Assembly: GCF_016820575.1 (NCBI RefSeq)
Contig: NZ_JAEMQH010000001.1
Location: forward strand, 1,426,001-1,490,000
Source of the DNA: Marinobacter sediminum
GTDB taxonomy: Bacteria; Pseudomonadota; Gammaproteobacteria; Pseudomonadales; Oleiphilaceae
Direction: 5' to 3'
DNA: 64,000 bases
This document shows positions 9,082 through 17,794 of this stretch, one piece after another. The notes beneath the pieces were generated by a model. It was given only the letters and a program-made list of their open reading frames with translations. It did no database searches and had not been told where the DNA came from. A program made the position numbers and the translations under genes. Within the stretch, counting starts at the first letter, position 1. Each line of letters starts with the position of its first letter.

Positions 9082-9934
9082 GTCTTCTGAAGAGCGGGAC
9101 GCCGACAGCGAACAGGCGAAGGGGCAGGGCCTGTTCGGCGCGTTTCGTGCGCTGCCCAAAGACAGCGTGCCCAAAGCTCTTCTGTTAGCCCTTATCATCA
9201 GCGTAGTTGGCGGCTACCTGGTTACCAGTTCAACGGTGCTGCTGAAACCAAAGTACGTCGCGAACCAGGAGCGGGAGCGGAAGGAGTATCTGCTTGAAAT
9301 CGTGAAGCGCCAGCCCGGTATGCAAGGGCTATTTGAAACGGTCGAGGCGGAGCAGGTAAAAGCTCAAGTGATTGATCTGGAGACGGGGCAACCTTTGCCG
9401 GCGATTGACCCTCAAACGTTTGATCAGCGGAGGGCGGCAAAAGACCCCGACCAAAGCATCGAAATCCCCTCAAGCCGGGACTTTGCGAACATTAAAAGGC
9501 GGGAAAAGTTCGCCAAGGTCTATCAGGTAGAAACCGGCAGCGAGCTCAAAATGATCATCCTGCCGGTCTACGGCAAGGGTTTTACCTCCACCCTCTATGG
9601 TTACCTTGGTCTGGCGGCCGATACCAATACCGTCATTGCTTTGAATTTTTACGAACAAGCTGAGACGCCGGGGCTTGGCGCCCGCGTCGGAGACTCGCAG
9701 TGGCTCCAGCAATGGCAGGGCAAGAAGATCCGCGATCCGGTCGGCAATCTTCGCATTGGTGTTGCCAGAGGGAGCGTGCTGGCTTCAAGCCCAGCCTCGA
9801 GCTACGAAGTGGATGGAATCTCCGGTGCCACCTGGACCAGCCGCAGCGTCACCAATCTGCTGCGGTTCTGGTTGGGCGAGGATGGCTTTGGCCCTTACCT
9901 TAGCCGGCTCCAATCTCCGGAAGGGGAGTCCTAG
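9062..9934 (+). CDS. Orphan NqrC/RnfG-like FMN-binding protein
   Basis: 290 residues from the ATG at 9062, which overlaps the cytochrome gene by 20 nt; AGGAAG lies upstream. An N-terminal cytoplasmic tail is followed by one membrane helix (ALLLALIISVVGGYLV), then a periplasmic domain with the NqrC hallmarks ETPGLGARVGDSQW, a basic GKKIRDP segment, and the flavinylation motif DGISGATWTSRSV. In NqrC and RnfG the Thr of the SGAT motif carries covalent FMN added by ApbE. No other nqr or rnf subunit and no apbE lies nearby, so this is not part of a Na-NQR operon here. The likely role is a membrane-tethered flavoprotein exchanging electrons with the co-encoded octaheme cytochrome. Confidence 0.85.
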   Translation: MQKKSIESSEERDADSEQAKGQGLFGAFRALPKDSVPKALLLALIISVVGGYLVTSSTVLLKPKYVANQERERKEYLLEIVKRQPGMQGLFETVEAEQVKAQVIDLETGQPLPAIDPQTFDQRRAAKDPDQSIEIPSSRDFANIKRREKFAKVYQVETGSELKMIILPVYGKGFTSTLYGYLGLAADTNTVIALNFYEQAETPGLGARVGDSQWLQQWQGKKIRDPVGNLRIGVARGSVLASSPASSYEVDGISGATWTSRSVTNLLRFWLGEDGFGPYLSRLQSPEGES

Positions 9935-9952
9935 CGCCTGGCTCGTCAGGGG

Positions 9953-11032
9953 TCAGGCATGAATGCTTTCCACCCGCCTCAGAAATGCCCCGATATCCTC
10001 GAACGCCTCTTCCGCTTCTGGCAACAACGGCGTGAACAGGTGCCATACATGCACCATGTCTGGCCAGGTTTTCAGTTCCACCGGCGAACCGGCAGCCCGC
10101 GCTTTCTCCACGTAGCGCTTGGCGTTCTCCAGCAGCAGTTCCGATTCGCTGACGTGGATCAGCGTCGGCGGCAGCCCGTGTAATCGTCCGCGGAGGGGCG
10201 ATGCCATCGGGCTGGTGGGCAGTACCCGCATGCCCAGCACGGTTCCCCACCACAGCAGAGGCATGGGTATCCGGGCCATTTTTTTCACGGTCGGCCCCAG
10301 CATGACATCGGATTCCAGGTTGGCGCGGCTGCCCAATGAGGTCAGCATCAGTTCGGTGGACGGTGACAAGGCGATCGCGGCGGTCGGAGGTTGCAGCGCC
10401 TGATCCCGTATCCAGGCGATCAGGCCCAGAGTGTGGCTGCCACCGGCGGAGTCGCCGGCAATCACCAGGAAATCGGCTGAACCCTTACCATCCGGGCCGT
10501 TGTCCAGTAGCCAGCGATAGGCCCGCTGGCAATCGATGATACCGTCCAGGTAGCGATTTTCCGGCATCAGCCGGTAATCGATGGCGAATACGCAGGCCTG
10601 GGTTAGCCGCGACAACCGGTCGGTAATGGCGCGATGGCTTTTGGGGCTGCCGGCGATCCAGGAGCCACCGTGAATGTAGAGGATACGCCGCTCGGGTTTT
10701 GCTCCGGGCGCGATAACCCACTCGCCTCTGGGGGAGCCACTGGCCGGTGAACGGATGTCCGAGGCCAGTTCCAGGCCATCGCTCATGCTATCCATGTACG
10801 TCCGCAACGCTTTGACTCGGGCAAGCCCATGCAGACCGTCAGCGGCCGCATGCATGCCTTGGACTATTTCCAGAACCTTTTGGCGAGCGTCATCGTGTTG
10901 TTGGGGAGGCGGTGCCTCAGTTTTATCCCGTGTGCTTCGCTTCCGGCGAATGAAAAACACCACGGCAGCGATCAGCGCGACCATGAACAGGCCAAACCAC
11001 ATCATTGCGAACCAGGCCATTCCGAATATCAT
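9953..11032 (-). CDS. Membrane-anchored alpha/beta hydrolase (HSL-type esterase)
   Basis: 359 residues. One N-terminal membrane helix (about residues 5-28) is followed by basic residues, so the enzyme is probably tethered to the inner membrane. The hormone-sensitive-lipase signature is complete: oxyanion motif YIHGGSW, nucleophile elbow GDSAGG, an acidic region SESELLLENA and catalytic His in DMVHVWHLF. It should hydrolyse short to medium acyl esters. The gene is convergent with the NqrC-like gene (18 nt apart) and divergent from the SDR gene at 11145. Substrate not determinable. Confidence 0.87.
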   Translation of the reverse strand: MIFGMAWFAMMWFGLFMVALIAAVVFFIRRKRSTRDKTEAPPPQQHDDARQKVLEIVQGMHAAADGLHGLARVKALRTYMDSMSDGLELASDIRSPASGSPRGEWVIAPGAKPERRILYIHGGSWIAGSPKSHRAITDRLSRLTQACVFAIDYRLMPENRYLDGIIDCQRAYRWLLDNGPDGKGSADFLVIAGDSAGGSHTLGLIAWIRDQALQPPTAAIALSPSTELMLTSLGSRANLESDVMLGPTVKKMARIPMPLLWWGTVLGMRVLPTSPMASPLRGRLHGLPPTLIHVSESELLLENAKRYVEKARAAGSPVELKTWPDMVHVWHLFTPLLPEAEEAFEDIGAFLRRVESIHA

Positions 11033-11144
11033 AGTCAGTCCTTAAGCGGCGGCGTCCCGGAAATGGGCTACATTGCCATACTAATCCAGTTGCTCAGTAT
11101 CTCATCAATGCAAAACTCAGCAACGACACATACAAGGAGTTGCC

Positions 11145-11933
11145 ATGCCCTCTCAAACCGTCTGGATTACCGGAGCCTCCTCCGGCATTGGTGAAGCCCT
11201 CGCCCTGCGCTATGCCGTGGACGGGGCCAGCCTGGTGCTCTCGGCCCGACGCAAGGATGAACTGGAGCGGGTCGCCGGTCTGTGCCGGGATGCCGGGCTT
11301 CCAGCCGATCAGGTGCTGGTGCTGCCCCTGGACGTGACTAATTGGGAATCTCTGCCCGGTGCGGTGCAGAGCGTGCTGGATACCTTCGGCTCCATCGATC
11401 TGCTGGTGAACAACGCCGGTGTCTCCCAGCGCTCCCTGTGCCAAGACACCGACATGGCGGTATACCAGAAGCTGATGGATGTGGATGTGATGGGCCAGAT
11501 CGCGCTGACCAAGGCGGTGCTGCCCCACATGCAGGAGCGCGGTGCAGGGCACCTGGCGGTGACGGCCAGTGTGGCTGGCAAAGTCGGCGTATCTGAGCGG
11601 ACCGGTTATTGCGCAGCCAAGCACGCGGTGATGGGCTTTTTCGATGCCCTGCGGGCGGAAGTGGAAGGCCAGGGCATTGATGTGTCCACCATTGTGCCGG
11701 GCTTCATTCGCACCGACATATCCCGAAATGCCTTGGCTGGCGATGGCTCGACATTTGGCAAACTGGACGACAACATCGCCGGGGGTATGGATGTCACCGA
11801 GTGCGCCGAGGTGGTTTTCAAAGGCCTCAGCGCGAAAAAGCGGGAAATCCCGGTGGGCAAGGGCAAGGAAATGGCCGCGCTCTGGATCAAACGGCTGTCG
11901 CCTGAGGTACTGTTTCGTCTCACCAAGGCGTGA
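11145..11933 (+). CDS. Classical short-chain dehydrogenase/reductase
   Basis: 262 residues, with AAGGAG before the ATG. The cofactor motif TGASSGIG starts at residue 9; NNAG and the catalytic Y-x-x-x-K (YCAAK) follow, with VPGFIRTDI after it. This is the classical SDR layout, near the DHRS7-like group often annotated in lipid metabolism. No signal peptide. Promoter space is shared with the divergent esterase gene. Substrate unknown. Confidence 0.87.
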   Translation: MPSQTVWITGASSGIGEALALRYAVDGASLVLSARRKDELERVAGLCRDAGLPADQVLVLPLDVTNWESLPGAVQSVLDTFGSIDLLVNNAGVSQRSLCQDTDMAVYQKLMDVDVMGQIALTKAVLPHMQERGAGHLAVTASVAGKVGVSERTGYCAAKHAVMGFFDALRAEVEGQGIDVSTIVPGFIRTDISRNALAGDGSTFGKLDDNIAGGMDVTECAEVVFKGLSAKKREIPVGKGKEMAALWIKRLSPEVLFRLTKA

Positions 11934-12037
11934 GCCTAGTGCGATCGCGCCTATGCGGTGCTTGCGCAATTCGCCTCAAGTTCGTTATATAACTCGACTC
12001 GATTGCGGCCTTCGTTTTTCAGTAGAGGTTTAAGGCA

Positions 12038-12670
12038 TTGAATCATATAGGATTGCTTACCGCTTGGAGCGACGATAAGGGCTTCGGGTTCATAACTCCG
12101 ACTATCGGTGGCGAGCGCGTTTTTGCCCATATCAGCGCCTATGCCGGGCGTGGCCGGCCATCGGCAAACCGGGAGGTGAGGTACTCGCTCACGGAGGATT
12201 CTCAGGGCCGAATACGGGCCGGGCAGTTTCAGTACACCGGTATTGGGAAGCTCGGCGCGAGTGTCGCGCCGGGCTTCTGGCTGGCTCTGCTGGTGGCTGT
12301 CGGCGTGATTGGTGGGCTCAGCAGCGCGTATGAGTTCGGTTATGTGCCCGTGATCGTACCGGCGGCTTATGCGGCAATGAGTCTGCTCGCATTCATCATG
12401 TATGCGCTCGACAAAGCGGCTGCCGTGAAAGGCAGACGGCGGGTGCCGGAGAATCGCCTGCACTTGTTCGAATTGCTCGGTGGCTGGCCCGGAGCCTTGA
12501 TCGGCCAGCAGCTTTTTCGGCACAAAACCCGTAAGAGGACGTTTCAGCTCGGCTTCTGGCTGTGTGTCCTCCTGAACGTTGGCGCGCTTGGCTGGCTCCT
12601 GCTTTGCCCGGAGGCGGCGCTTGTTCGAGATACGCTCGGAATCAATCCTTTGGAGTTGGGTTGGTGGTGA
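12038..12670 (+). CDS. Cold-shock domain plus DUF1294 membrane protein
   Basis: 210 residues from a TTG start at 12038 (AGAGG and AAGG precede it). Residues 1-65 are a cold-shock/OB-fold domain (HIGLLTAWSDDKGFGFITP and RVFAHISAYAGRG). A region of three or four hydrophobic segments and the DUF1294 signature follow (YALDKAAAVKGRRRVPENRLHLF, then GGWPGALIGQQLFRHKTRK). The CSD-DUF1294 fusion is a known gammaproteobacterial architecture of undefined function; RNA binding at the membrane is inference. No ATG gives a full cold-shock domain, which supports the TTG start. Confidence 0.85.
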   Translation: MNHIGLLTAWSDDKGFGFITPTIGGERVFAHISAYAGRGRPSANREVRYSLTEDSQGRIRAGQFQYTGIGKLGASVAPGFWLALLVAVGVIGGLSSAYEFGYVPVIVPAAYAAMSLLAFIMYALDKAAAVKGRRRVPENRLHLFELLGGWPGALIGQQLFRHKTRKRTFQLGFWLCVLLNVGALGWLLLCPEAALVRDTLGINPLELGWW

Positions 12671-12700
12671 CATCCCTGTCTGCCAACCCGCCCATGAGCC

Positions 12701-13129
12701 CTAGTCTTTGGCGAACAGCTGGCCCATGTCCTTGAAGGCTTTGAACTCAAGCGCATTGCCGCAGGGATCGAACAGGAACATGGTCGCCTGTTCGCCCACC
12801 TGTCCCTGAAACCGCACATAGGGCTCGATCACGAACTCCGTGCCCCTGGCCTTCAAACGCTCGGCCAGCGCCTCCCACTTGTCCCAGTCCAGCACCACAC
12901 CAAAATGCGGAACCGGCACATCGTGCCCGTCTACCGAGTTGCTGTGGGCATTCTCTTGGGAGGCAGTTTTCGGATGTTCGTGAATAACCAGCTGGTGGCC
13001 GTAGAAGTTGAAGTCTACCCAATGGTCGCTGGAGCGGCCCTCTTCAAGGCCAAACACCTCGCCGTAAAAGGTCCGGGCGGCAGCCAGGTCGTACACAGGA
13101 ATTGCCAGATGGAACGGTGACAGGCTCAT
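12701..13129 (-). CDS. Glyoxalase/dioxygenase superfamily (VOC) protein
   Basis: 142 residues, the single-module length of the vicinal-oxygen-chelate family. It starts [24 protein letters not shown] and ends [28 protein letters not shown]. Metal ligands likely include the N-terminal His, the central His of HFGVVLDWD and the C-terminal Glu of NALEFK. Members include glyoxalase I, ring-cleavage dioxygenases and fosfomycin-resistance proteins; nothing here fixes the reaction. It stands 35 nt upstream of the YtoQ gene on the same strand. Confidence 0.85.
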   Translation of the reverse strand: MSLSPFHLAIPVYDLAAARTFYGEVFGLEEGRSSDHWVDFNFYGHQLVIHEHPKTASQENAHSNSVDGHDVPVPHFGVVLDWDKWEALAERLKARGTEFVIEPYVRFQGQVGEQATMFLFDPCGNALEFKAFKDMGQLFAKD

Positions 13130-13164
13130 GGATAACTCCTTCAGACCTTGTTGTTTAGACCCAG

Positions 13165-13608
13165 TTACTTGGCGCTGGTAACGTACTTCAGCACTTCAAC
13201 CACTTGCTCAGGTGTTTGCGTCCAGGCCATGGCCGCAGCGTCTACTTCCTTGAGCGGGTGGATGATGTCGTCGTTGTGCAGGGTGACATAGGGCGTGCCC
13301 ATGGCCGCGCAGTAGCCGGCATCAAAGGCGGCGTTCCACTGTTTGTACTTGTCGCCAAAACGGATTACTGCCAGGTCGCATTGCTCCAGCATGGTCTTGG
13401 TGCGAATGCTGTTCACCTTGGACGACTGGTGGTCGCGCCAGAAGGGCACGTCTGGCTTACCCAGCACATCGCCGGCGGCGTCGCTGGCTTCGTGGTTGGT
13501 AACCGGTGCGGTGAATTCCACCGGCAGCCCGGCAGCTTCTGCACCGGCCTGAATTTGCTCGCGCCAGTCGGTGTGGATTTCGCCGGAAAGATAAACGGTC
13601 CAGATCAT
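13165..13608 (-). CDS. ytoQ: YtoQ family protein
   Basis: 147 residues from the ATG at 13608; the frame is open further upstream, but the family begins [16 protein letters not shown] at this point. Recognisable family blocks are [34 protein letters not shown] and [30 protein letters not shown] sequence, resembling the nucleoside 2-deoxyribosyltransferase fold. Function is not established. It probably shares a transcript with the downstream VOC gene. Confidence 0.88.
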   Translation of the reverse strand: MIWTVYLSGEIHTDWREQIQAGAEAAGLPVEFTAPVTNHEASDAAGDVLGKPDVPFWRDHQSSKVNSIRTKTMLEQCDLAVIRFGDKYKQWNAAFDAGYCAAMGTPYVTLHNDDIIHPLKEVDAAAMAWTQTPEQVVEVLKYVTSAK

Positions 13609-13851
13609 GGAGGTTTCCTCAGTTGGTGTCGGAAAGGGTCGGTCTACGACCATGGAAAAGCGGAGCCCTATCATACGTGAGCCGAAGACCGGATGCCCAT
13701 GTCTGGCTTTAACCCCCTGGCCAATGCTAATCAAAAGGTGCCTGCGGCCGCGAACGCTTTAAGTCGCGCCGTGAGCCGTCCATAGTAGGGGTGTAAGCGA
13801 TCCTATAAATCGCCAACAATCACCACCTTTCACTACAGGAGACATGTGCCG

Positions 13852-14847
13852 ATGAGTACCTACAAAGCGATTAATCTGGTGAAGAGGCCTGCGGGGAGCA
13901 TCGGGCCGGAGCTTTTCGAAGTTGTGGAGAAGACCGTCCCGGAACCGTCCGACGGCGAGATTCTGGTCCGGCAGACCTACATGTCCCTGGACCCGGCCAT
14001 GATGGGCTGGATGAGCGAAGACACCGACAGCTATATCCCGCGCGTAGAACTGGGCGATGTAATGCGCTCGTCGGGCATTGGTGAAGTGGTCGCCTCCCGT
14101 CATCCGGATTTTGCCGAGGGTGATCAGGTTATCGGGATGTTTGGCTGGCAGGAAATGGCCCTGATGGATGGCGCGGGCGTGAACAAAGTGGATAAGAACC
14201 TGCCCCCGGAAATGGCGCTGTCGGTGTTTGCCCTGCCGGGCCTGACCGCCACTCAGGGGCTCTACGGTTACGGCCATCCCAAGAAGGGTGAGACGCTGGT
14301 TGTGTCCGGTGCGGCCGGTTCTGTTGGTTCAATCGTGGGCCAGCTGGCCAAAGCCGATGGCCTGCGGGTGATTGGTGTGGTCGGCAGTGACGAGAAGGCC
14401 GACTGGATCGTCAACGAGCTTGGTTTTGACGGCGCGGTGAACTACAAGACCGACGATCTGGGTGCGAAACTGGACGAATTGGCGCCGCAAGGAGTCGACG
14501 TTTACTTCGAGAACACCGGTGGCCCGATTCAGGACTATGTGTTCGAGCGGATGAATGCGCACGGCCGTGTGGTGGTGTGTGGCATGATCGCCGACTACAC
14601 CTCAGCCACTCCGCGCCCCGGTCCGAACTGGATGCGCATCATCAAGAAGCGCCTGTCGATTCAGGGCTTCACCATGCCCGATCACCGGGACAAGACCAAA
14701 GAGCTGCACGCCAAGCTCACGCCCTATGTTCAGAACGGACAGATCAAGTACCGGACTCACGTTCTGGAAGGTCTGGAATCGGCCATGAGTGGCTTGTCGC
14801 TGTTCCTGACCGGCGACAACAAGGGCAAGCTGATGGTGAAGTTCTGA
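13852..14847 (+). CDS. NADP-dependent oxidoreductase, CurA/YncB family (zinc-independent MDR)
   Basis: 331 residues from the ATG at 13852; a GTG at 13846 is better spaced from AGGAG and is a real alternative adding two residues. It is a medium-chain reductase lacking the zinc-ligand pattern. Family marks are EVVEKTVPEPSDGEILVR, QTYMSLDPAMMGWM, the nucleotide-binding loop SGAAGSVGSIVGQLAK, and YFENTGGPIQDYVFERMN. The group reduces alpha,beta-unsaturated aldehydes, ketones or curcumin with NADPH. The gene is single, with a hairpin after the stop shared with convergent tenA. Confidence 0.9.
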   Translation: MSTYKAINLVKRPAGSIGPELFEVVEKTVPEPSDGEILVRQTYMSLDPAMMGWMSEDTDSYIPRVELGDVMRSSGIGEVVASRHPDFAEGDQVIGMFGWQEMALMDGAGVNKVDKNLPPEMALSVFALPGLTATQGLYGYGHPKKGETLVVSGAAGSVGSIVGQLAKADGLRVIGVVGSDEKADWIVNELGFDGAVNYKTDDLGAKLDELAPQGVDVYFENTGGPIQDYVFERMNAHGRVVVCGMIADYTSATPRPGPNWMRIIKKRLSIQGFTMPDHRDKTKELHAKLTPYVQNGQIKYRTHVLEGLESAMSGLSLFLTGDNKGKLMVKF

Positions 14848-14864
14848 CCTGACGAAAGCTCGAG

Positions 14865-14884
14865 CAGGGGGTGCTCGCCCCCTG
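14865..14884. terminator. Possible hairpin between convergent genes
   Basis: CAGGGGG and CCCCCTG form a perfect 7-bp stem around TGCTCG, between the ends of the CurA-type gene and tenA. There is no good T-run on either strand, so it may be only a 3'-end structure and not an intrinsic terminator. Confidence 0.4.
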
Positions 14885-14885
14885 T

Positions 14886-15554
14886 TCAGTCGCTCTGATT
14901 GAGCCCCATCTCCCAGAAATCGATCTCAAGCCGGGTGGCGTCGCTGAAAATCCGGGTGAGTTGTTGGAACCGGGTGTCGGAGACATCGGCCAGCCGCTCG
15001 TCCAGCCAGCGGACTTCCGCCTGCATGGCGTCCTGAAATTCCTCGCTTTCGTACATGGCAATCCAGGCATCGTAGGGATTGTTGTCGCCCCGAACGGTGC
15101 TGGCCCGGCTGTTTAGCCAGTTGGCGATTTCGCCATAGCCGACCATGCAAGGCGATAGCGCGACGTGCAGATCCAGCAGATCGCCCCGATTGCCGGTGTC
15201 GAGCACATAACGTGTGTAGGCAAGGGTGGCGCGGGCTTCCGGCAGATTGGCGAGTTCCTCCTCTGAAATCCCCCACTCTTTGCAGTAGCTGACGTGCAAG
15301 TCCAGCTCCGTATCCAAAATCGCCTGTAGCCCTGCGTTGGCCTGTCTGAGATCGGTCAGCGTCGGGCTTTTGTAGGCGGCCAGGGCATAGGCCCGGGCGA
15401 ACTGGATCAGGAACAGGTAGTCCTGCTTGAGGTAATGCTGGAATGCCTCCGGGGCCAGTGAGCCATCGCCCAGCTGCTTTACAAAACTGTGTTCGATGTA
15501 GTCGCGCCATTCGGCCTGGCAGGTCTTTTTGAGGTCGTCAAACTGGTACGGCAT
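14886..15554 (-). CDS. tenA: TenA-type aminopyrimidine aminohydrolase (thiaminase II)
   Basis: 222 residues, full length. The TenA active site is intact: Asp45 (KQDYLFL), Cys136 (LSPCMVGYGEI) and Glu210 (TRLEIDFWEM), in the same positions as the Bacillus enzyme. It salvages thiamine by hydrolysing formyl-aminopyrimidine to hydroxymethylpyrimidine in the cytosol. A small acidic protein gene lies 30 nt upstream on the same strand and is likely co-transcribed. No thi box was seen in the short leader. Confidence 0.93.
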   Translation of the reverse strand: MPYQFDDLKKTCQAEWRDYIEHSFVKQLGDGSLAPEAFQHYLKQDYLFLIQFARAYALAAYKSPTLTDLRQANAGLQAILDTELDLHVSYCKEWGISEEELANLPEARATLAYTRYVLDTGNRGDLLDLHVALSPCMVGYGEIANWLNSRASTVRGDNNPYDAWIAMYESEEFQDAMQAEVRWLDERLADVSDTRFQQLTRIFSDATRLEIDFWEMGLNQSD

Positions 15555-15584
15555 TGGGGCTCCCGAATAGAGGGCTGACTGATG

Positions 15585-15797
15585 TCAGTAGCAGGAATTG
15601 GGTGACGAGTCCGGATTGATGTCGCCGGCCACTTCCTCGGGATCGATGCCGTGGCTGATCAGGACTTCCCGCACAAAGTTAACCTGGGCGAGGATCCGGT
15701 CGGCATCGTCGCCGTACTCAAACCGGTTGATCTCCACCGGTTGGGGCATGAAGGTGAAGGCGGTTTTCAGCGCAGTGAGGGTGTCTTCGTCGGCCAT
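15585..15797 (-). CDS. Small acidic protein of unknown function, upstream of tenA
   Basis: 70 residues with AAGGAGTA before the ATG. The sequence is acidic and helical in look (DADRILAQVNFVREVLISHG) with a tail DINPDSSPNSCY. I do not recognise it. Its start, ribosome site and close spacing to tenA (30 nt) support a real gene, perhaps a conserved partner of tenA; that is inference. No metal or catalytic motif is evident. Confidence 0.7.
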   Translation of the reverse strand: MADEDTLTALKTAFTFMPQPVEINRFEYGDDADRILAQVNFVREVLISHGIDPEEVAGDINPDSSPNSCY

Positions 15798-15874
15798 TTA
15801 GAATACTCCTTGCCATGCGGTTTGTGTGGCTGCATGGAAGGAGTATACCCAAGCCTGTGGCCTGAATCAGGGGG

Positions 15875-17770
15875 TCAATGGGTGACTTTGGTCTCGGCCG
15901 CTGCCCGTTTGCGCGGTGCCGCTGTTTTGCGGGCGGAGGCTCGGCGCTGCTGCCTGACTGGTGTTGGCGGCGCTGGCTCGTTCCTTACATAAGCTCCGGG
16001 GGCCGGCTCAATCACCGGCAACTCGCCATCCTCGACGGTGCGGGCGGGCACTTTGCCACCACCAAACTGTTCCGCCCAGGCAACCCAATCCGGCCACCAG
16101 GAGCCTTCGCTCTGCTTGGCGCCCCTCAGCCATACTTCGGGATCCGGATCATTATCTTCATTAAGGCGGAAGCCGTACTTTTTCCGTTCTGGCGGATTGA
16201 TGATGCCCGCAATGTGTCCGGAACCGCCGAGCACAAACCTCACTGGGCCTCCCAGATTGCGTGAACCCTTGTAACAGGAGGTCCACGGGGCGATGTGGTC
16301 CTCAATGGCCGAGGCAAAGTAGGTTGGGATTTTCACCTTGCCCAGGTCAATCGGGGTGCCCGCCAGTTCAATAGCACCAGGTTCCCGCAGCCGGTTGTTC
16401 TGGTACATGTTGCGCAGGTAAAAACTGTGCATGGCCGCCGGCATTCGGGTGGCGTCGGCGTTCCAGTACAGCAGGTCAAACGGTGCGCTATCTCGCCCCA
16501 TGAGATAGTTGTTAACGAAGAAGGACCAGATCAGGCTGTTGGCCCGCAGCATATTGAAGGCAGTAGCCATTGAGGCGCCATCGAGATAGCCCTGCTTGTT
16601 CATGACCTTCTCGAGTTTGTTGATGGCGTCTTCATCAATGAACACCTCCAGATCGCCCACGTCTGAAAAGTCCATCAGGCAGTTCAGGAAGGTGGCGCTT
16701 TTGACCCGGTCGTCGCCGCGGGCGGCCATCCAGGCCAGGGTGCAGCCGAGTAGGGTGCCGCCGATGCAATAGCCAACCGTATTCAGCTCACGCTCGCCCG
16801 TAGTTTCTTCAATGGCGTTCATGGCGGCAATGGGGCCTTCAAGCATGTAGTCTTCAAAGCTTTTGTGGGCCAATTCCGGCCCGGGGTTCACCCAGGACAC
16901 CACGAACACCGTGTGGCCTTGTTCTACCCAATAGCGGATGAAGGATTTTTTCTCGCCCAGATCGAGGATGTAGTACTTGTTGATCCACGGCGGGATCACC
17001 AGCAGCGGCCGGCGGTGCACGGTGTCGGTGGTGGGCTTGTACTGAATGAGCTGCATCAGCTCGTTCTGGAAAATTACATCGCCCGGCGTATTGGCCAGGT
17101 TCTCTCCCACCGTAAAGGCGTCCGGGTCGGACATACGGAAGGGCATGGGGCCTGAGCCCTCATCCAGATCTCGCAGCAGGTTGGCCAGGCCTCGCAACAG
17201 GTTTCTACCTCGTGTGCGAATGGTTGCCTGAAGCACCTCCGGGTTGCTCAGGATGAAGTTGGTTGGGGCCAGGGCGTCGGTCATTTGGCCGGTGAAGAAC
17301 TTCAGTTTGCGCCGGGTGTGGTCGTCCATGCCGCGGACATCATCAAGGGTGTCCATGATCCAGCGATTGGACAACAGGTAGGCCTGTTTGATGACGTTGA
17401 ACGCCATAACCTCATCCCAGGCCTGGTCGCGGAAGCGTCCGTCGCCCGGTTCCGGCTCCACCACCGCCAGTGGTTTGTTGCTTATGCTGCTGGCCAGCAG
17501 TCCCGACCAGAATTCGGTGGAGTCCTTGATCAGTCGCAGCTGGGCAAAAAGCAGCGTGTCGGGCTGGGTGGCCAGCCGGCCGGTGAGGGACAAAAAGGGT
17601 TTGGCCATGCTTTTAACGCTGGCCGGGTTGGGCTCGCCACCACGCAATCGCCGCAGGATCGAGCGTTTTAGCAGGCGGCCACCGTGCTTGCCGGCCCGAA
17701 CGAGGGACCGGCTGACAACGTTGGGTTCGAACTCTGACGGCGATGGTGTCTTTATTGGTTTATCTGCCAT
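15875..17770 (-). CDS. phaC: Class I poly(3-hydroxyalkanoate) synthase
   Basis: 631 residues. It polymerises (R)-3-hydroxyacyl-CoA into storage polyester at the granule surface. The lipase-like box is GYCIGG with catalytic Cys335; the partners are Asp491 (AIEDHIAPW) and His519 (GGSGHIAGI). The PhaC N-terminal domain covers about residues 70-250, and IPPWINKYYILDL and VVSWVNPGP are typical. The last 40 residues are an Ala/Lys/Arg tail, unusual but seen in marine homologues. It lies 24 nt downstream of phaB on the same strand, so phaB-phaC form an operon. No phasin or phaE gene is adjacent, which fits class I. Confidence 0.93.
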   Translation of the reverse strand: MADKPIKTPSPSEFEPNVVSRSLVRAGKHGGRLLKRSILRRLRGGEPNPASVKSMAKPFLSLTGRLATQPDTLLFAQLRLIKDSTEFWSGLLASSISNKPLAVVEPEPGDGRFRDQAWDEVMAFNVIKQAYLLSNRWIMDTLDDVRGMDDHTRRKLKFFTGQMTDALAPTNFILSNPEVLQATIRTRGRNLLRGLANLLRDLDEGSGPMPFRMSDPDAFTVGENLANTPGDVIFQNELMQLIQYKPTTDTVHRRPLLVIPPWINKYYILDLGEKKSFIRYWVEQGHTVFVVSWVNPGPELAHKSFEDYMLEGPIAAMNAIEETTGERELNTVGYCIGGTLLGCTLAWMAARGDDRVKSATFLNCLMDFSDVGDLEVFIDEDAINKLEKVMNKQGYLDGASMATAFNMLRANSLIWSFFVNNYLMGRDSAPFDLLYWNADATRMPAAMHSFYLRNMYQNNRLREPGAIELAGTPIDLGKVKIPTYFASAIEDHIAPWTSCYKGSRNLGGPVRFVLGGSGHIAGIINPPERKKYGFRLNEDNDPDPEVWLRGAKQSEGSWWPDWVAWAEQFGGGKVPARTVEDGELPVIEPAPGAYVRNEPAPPTPVRQQRRASARKTAAPRKRAAAETKVTH

Positions 17771-17794
17771 GATTCCGTTCTTAACCTCACTTTG

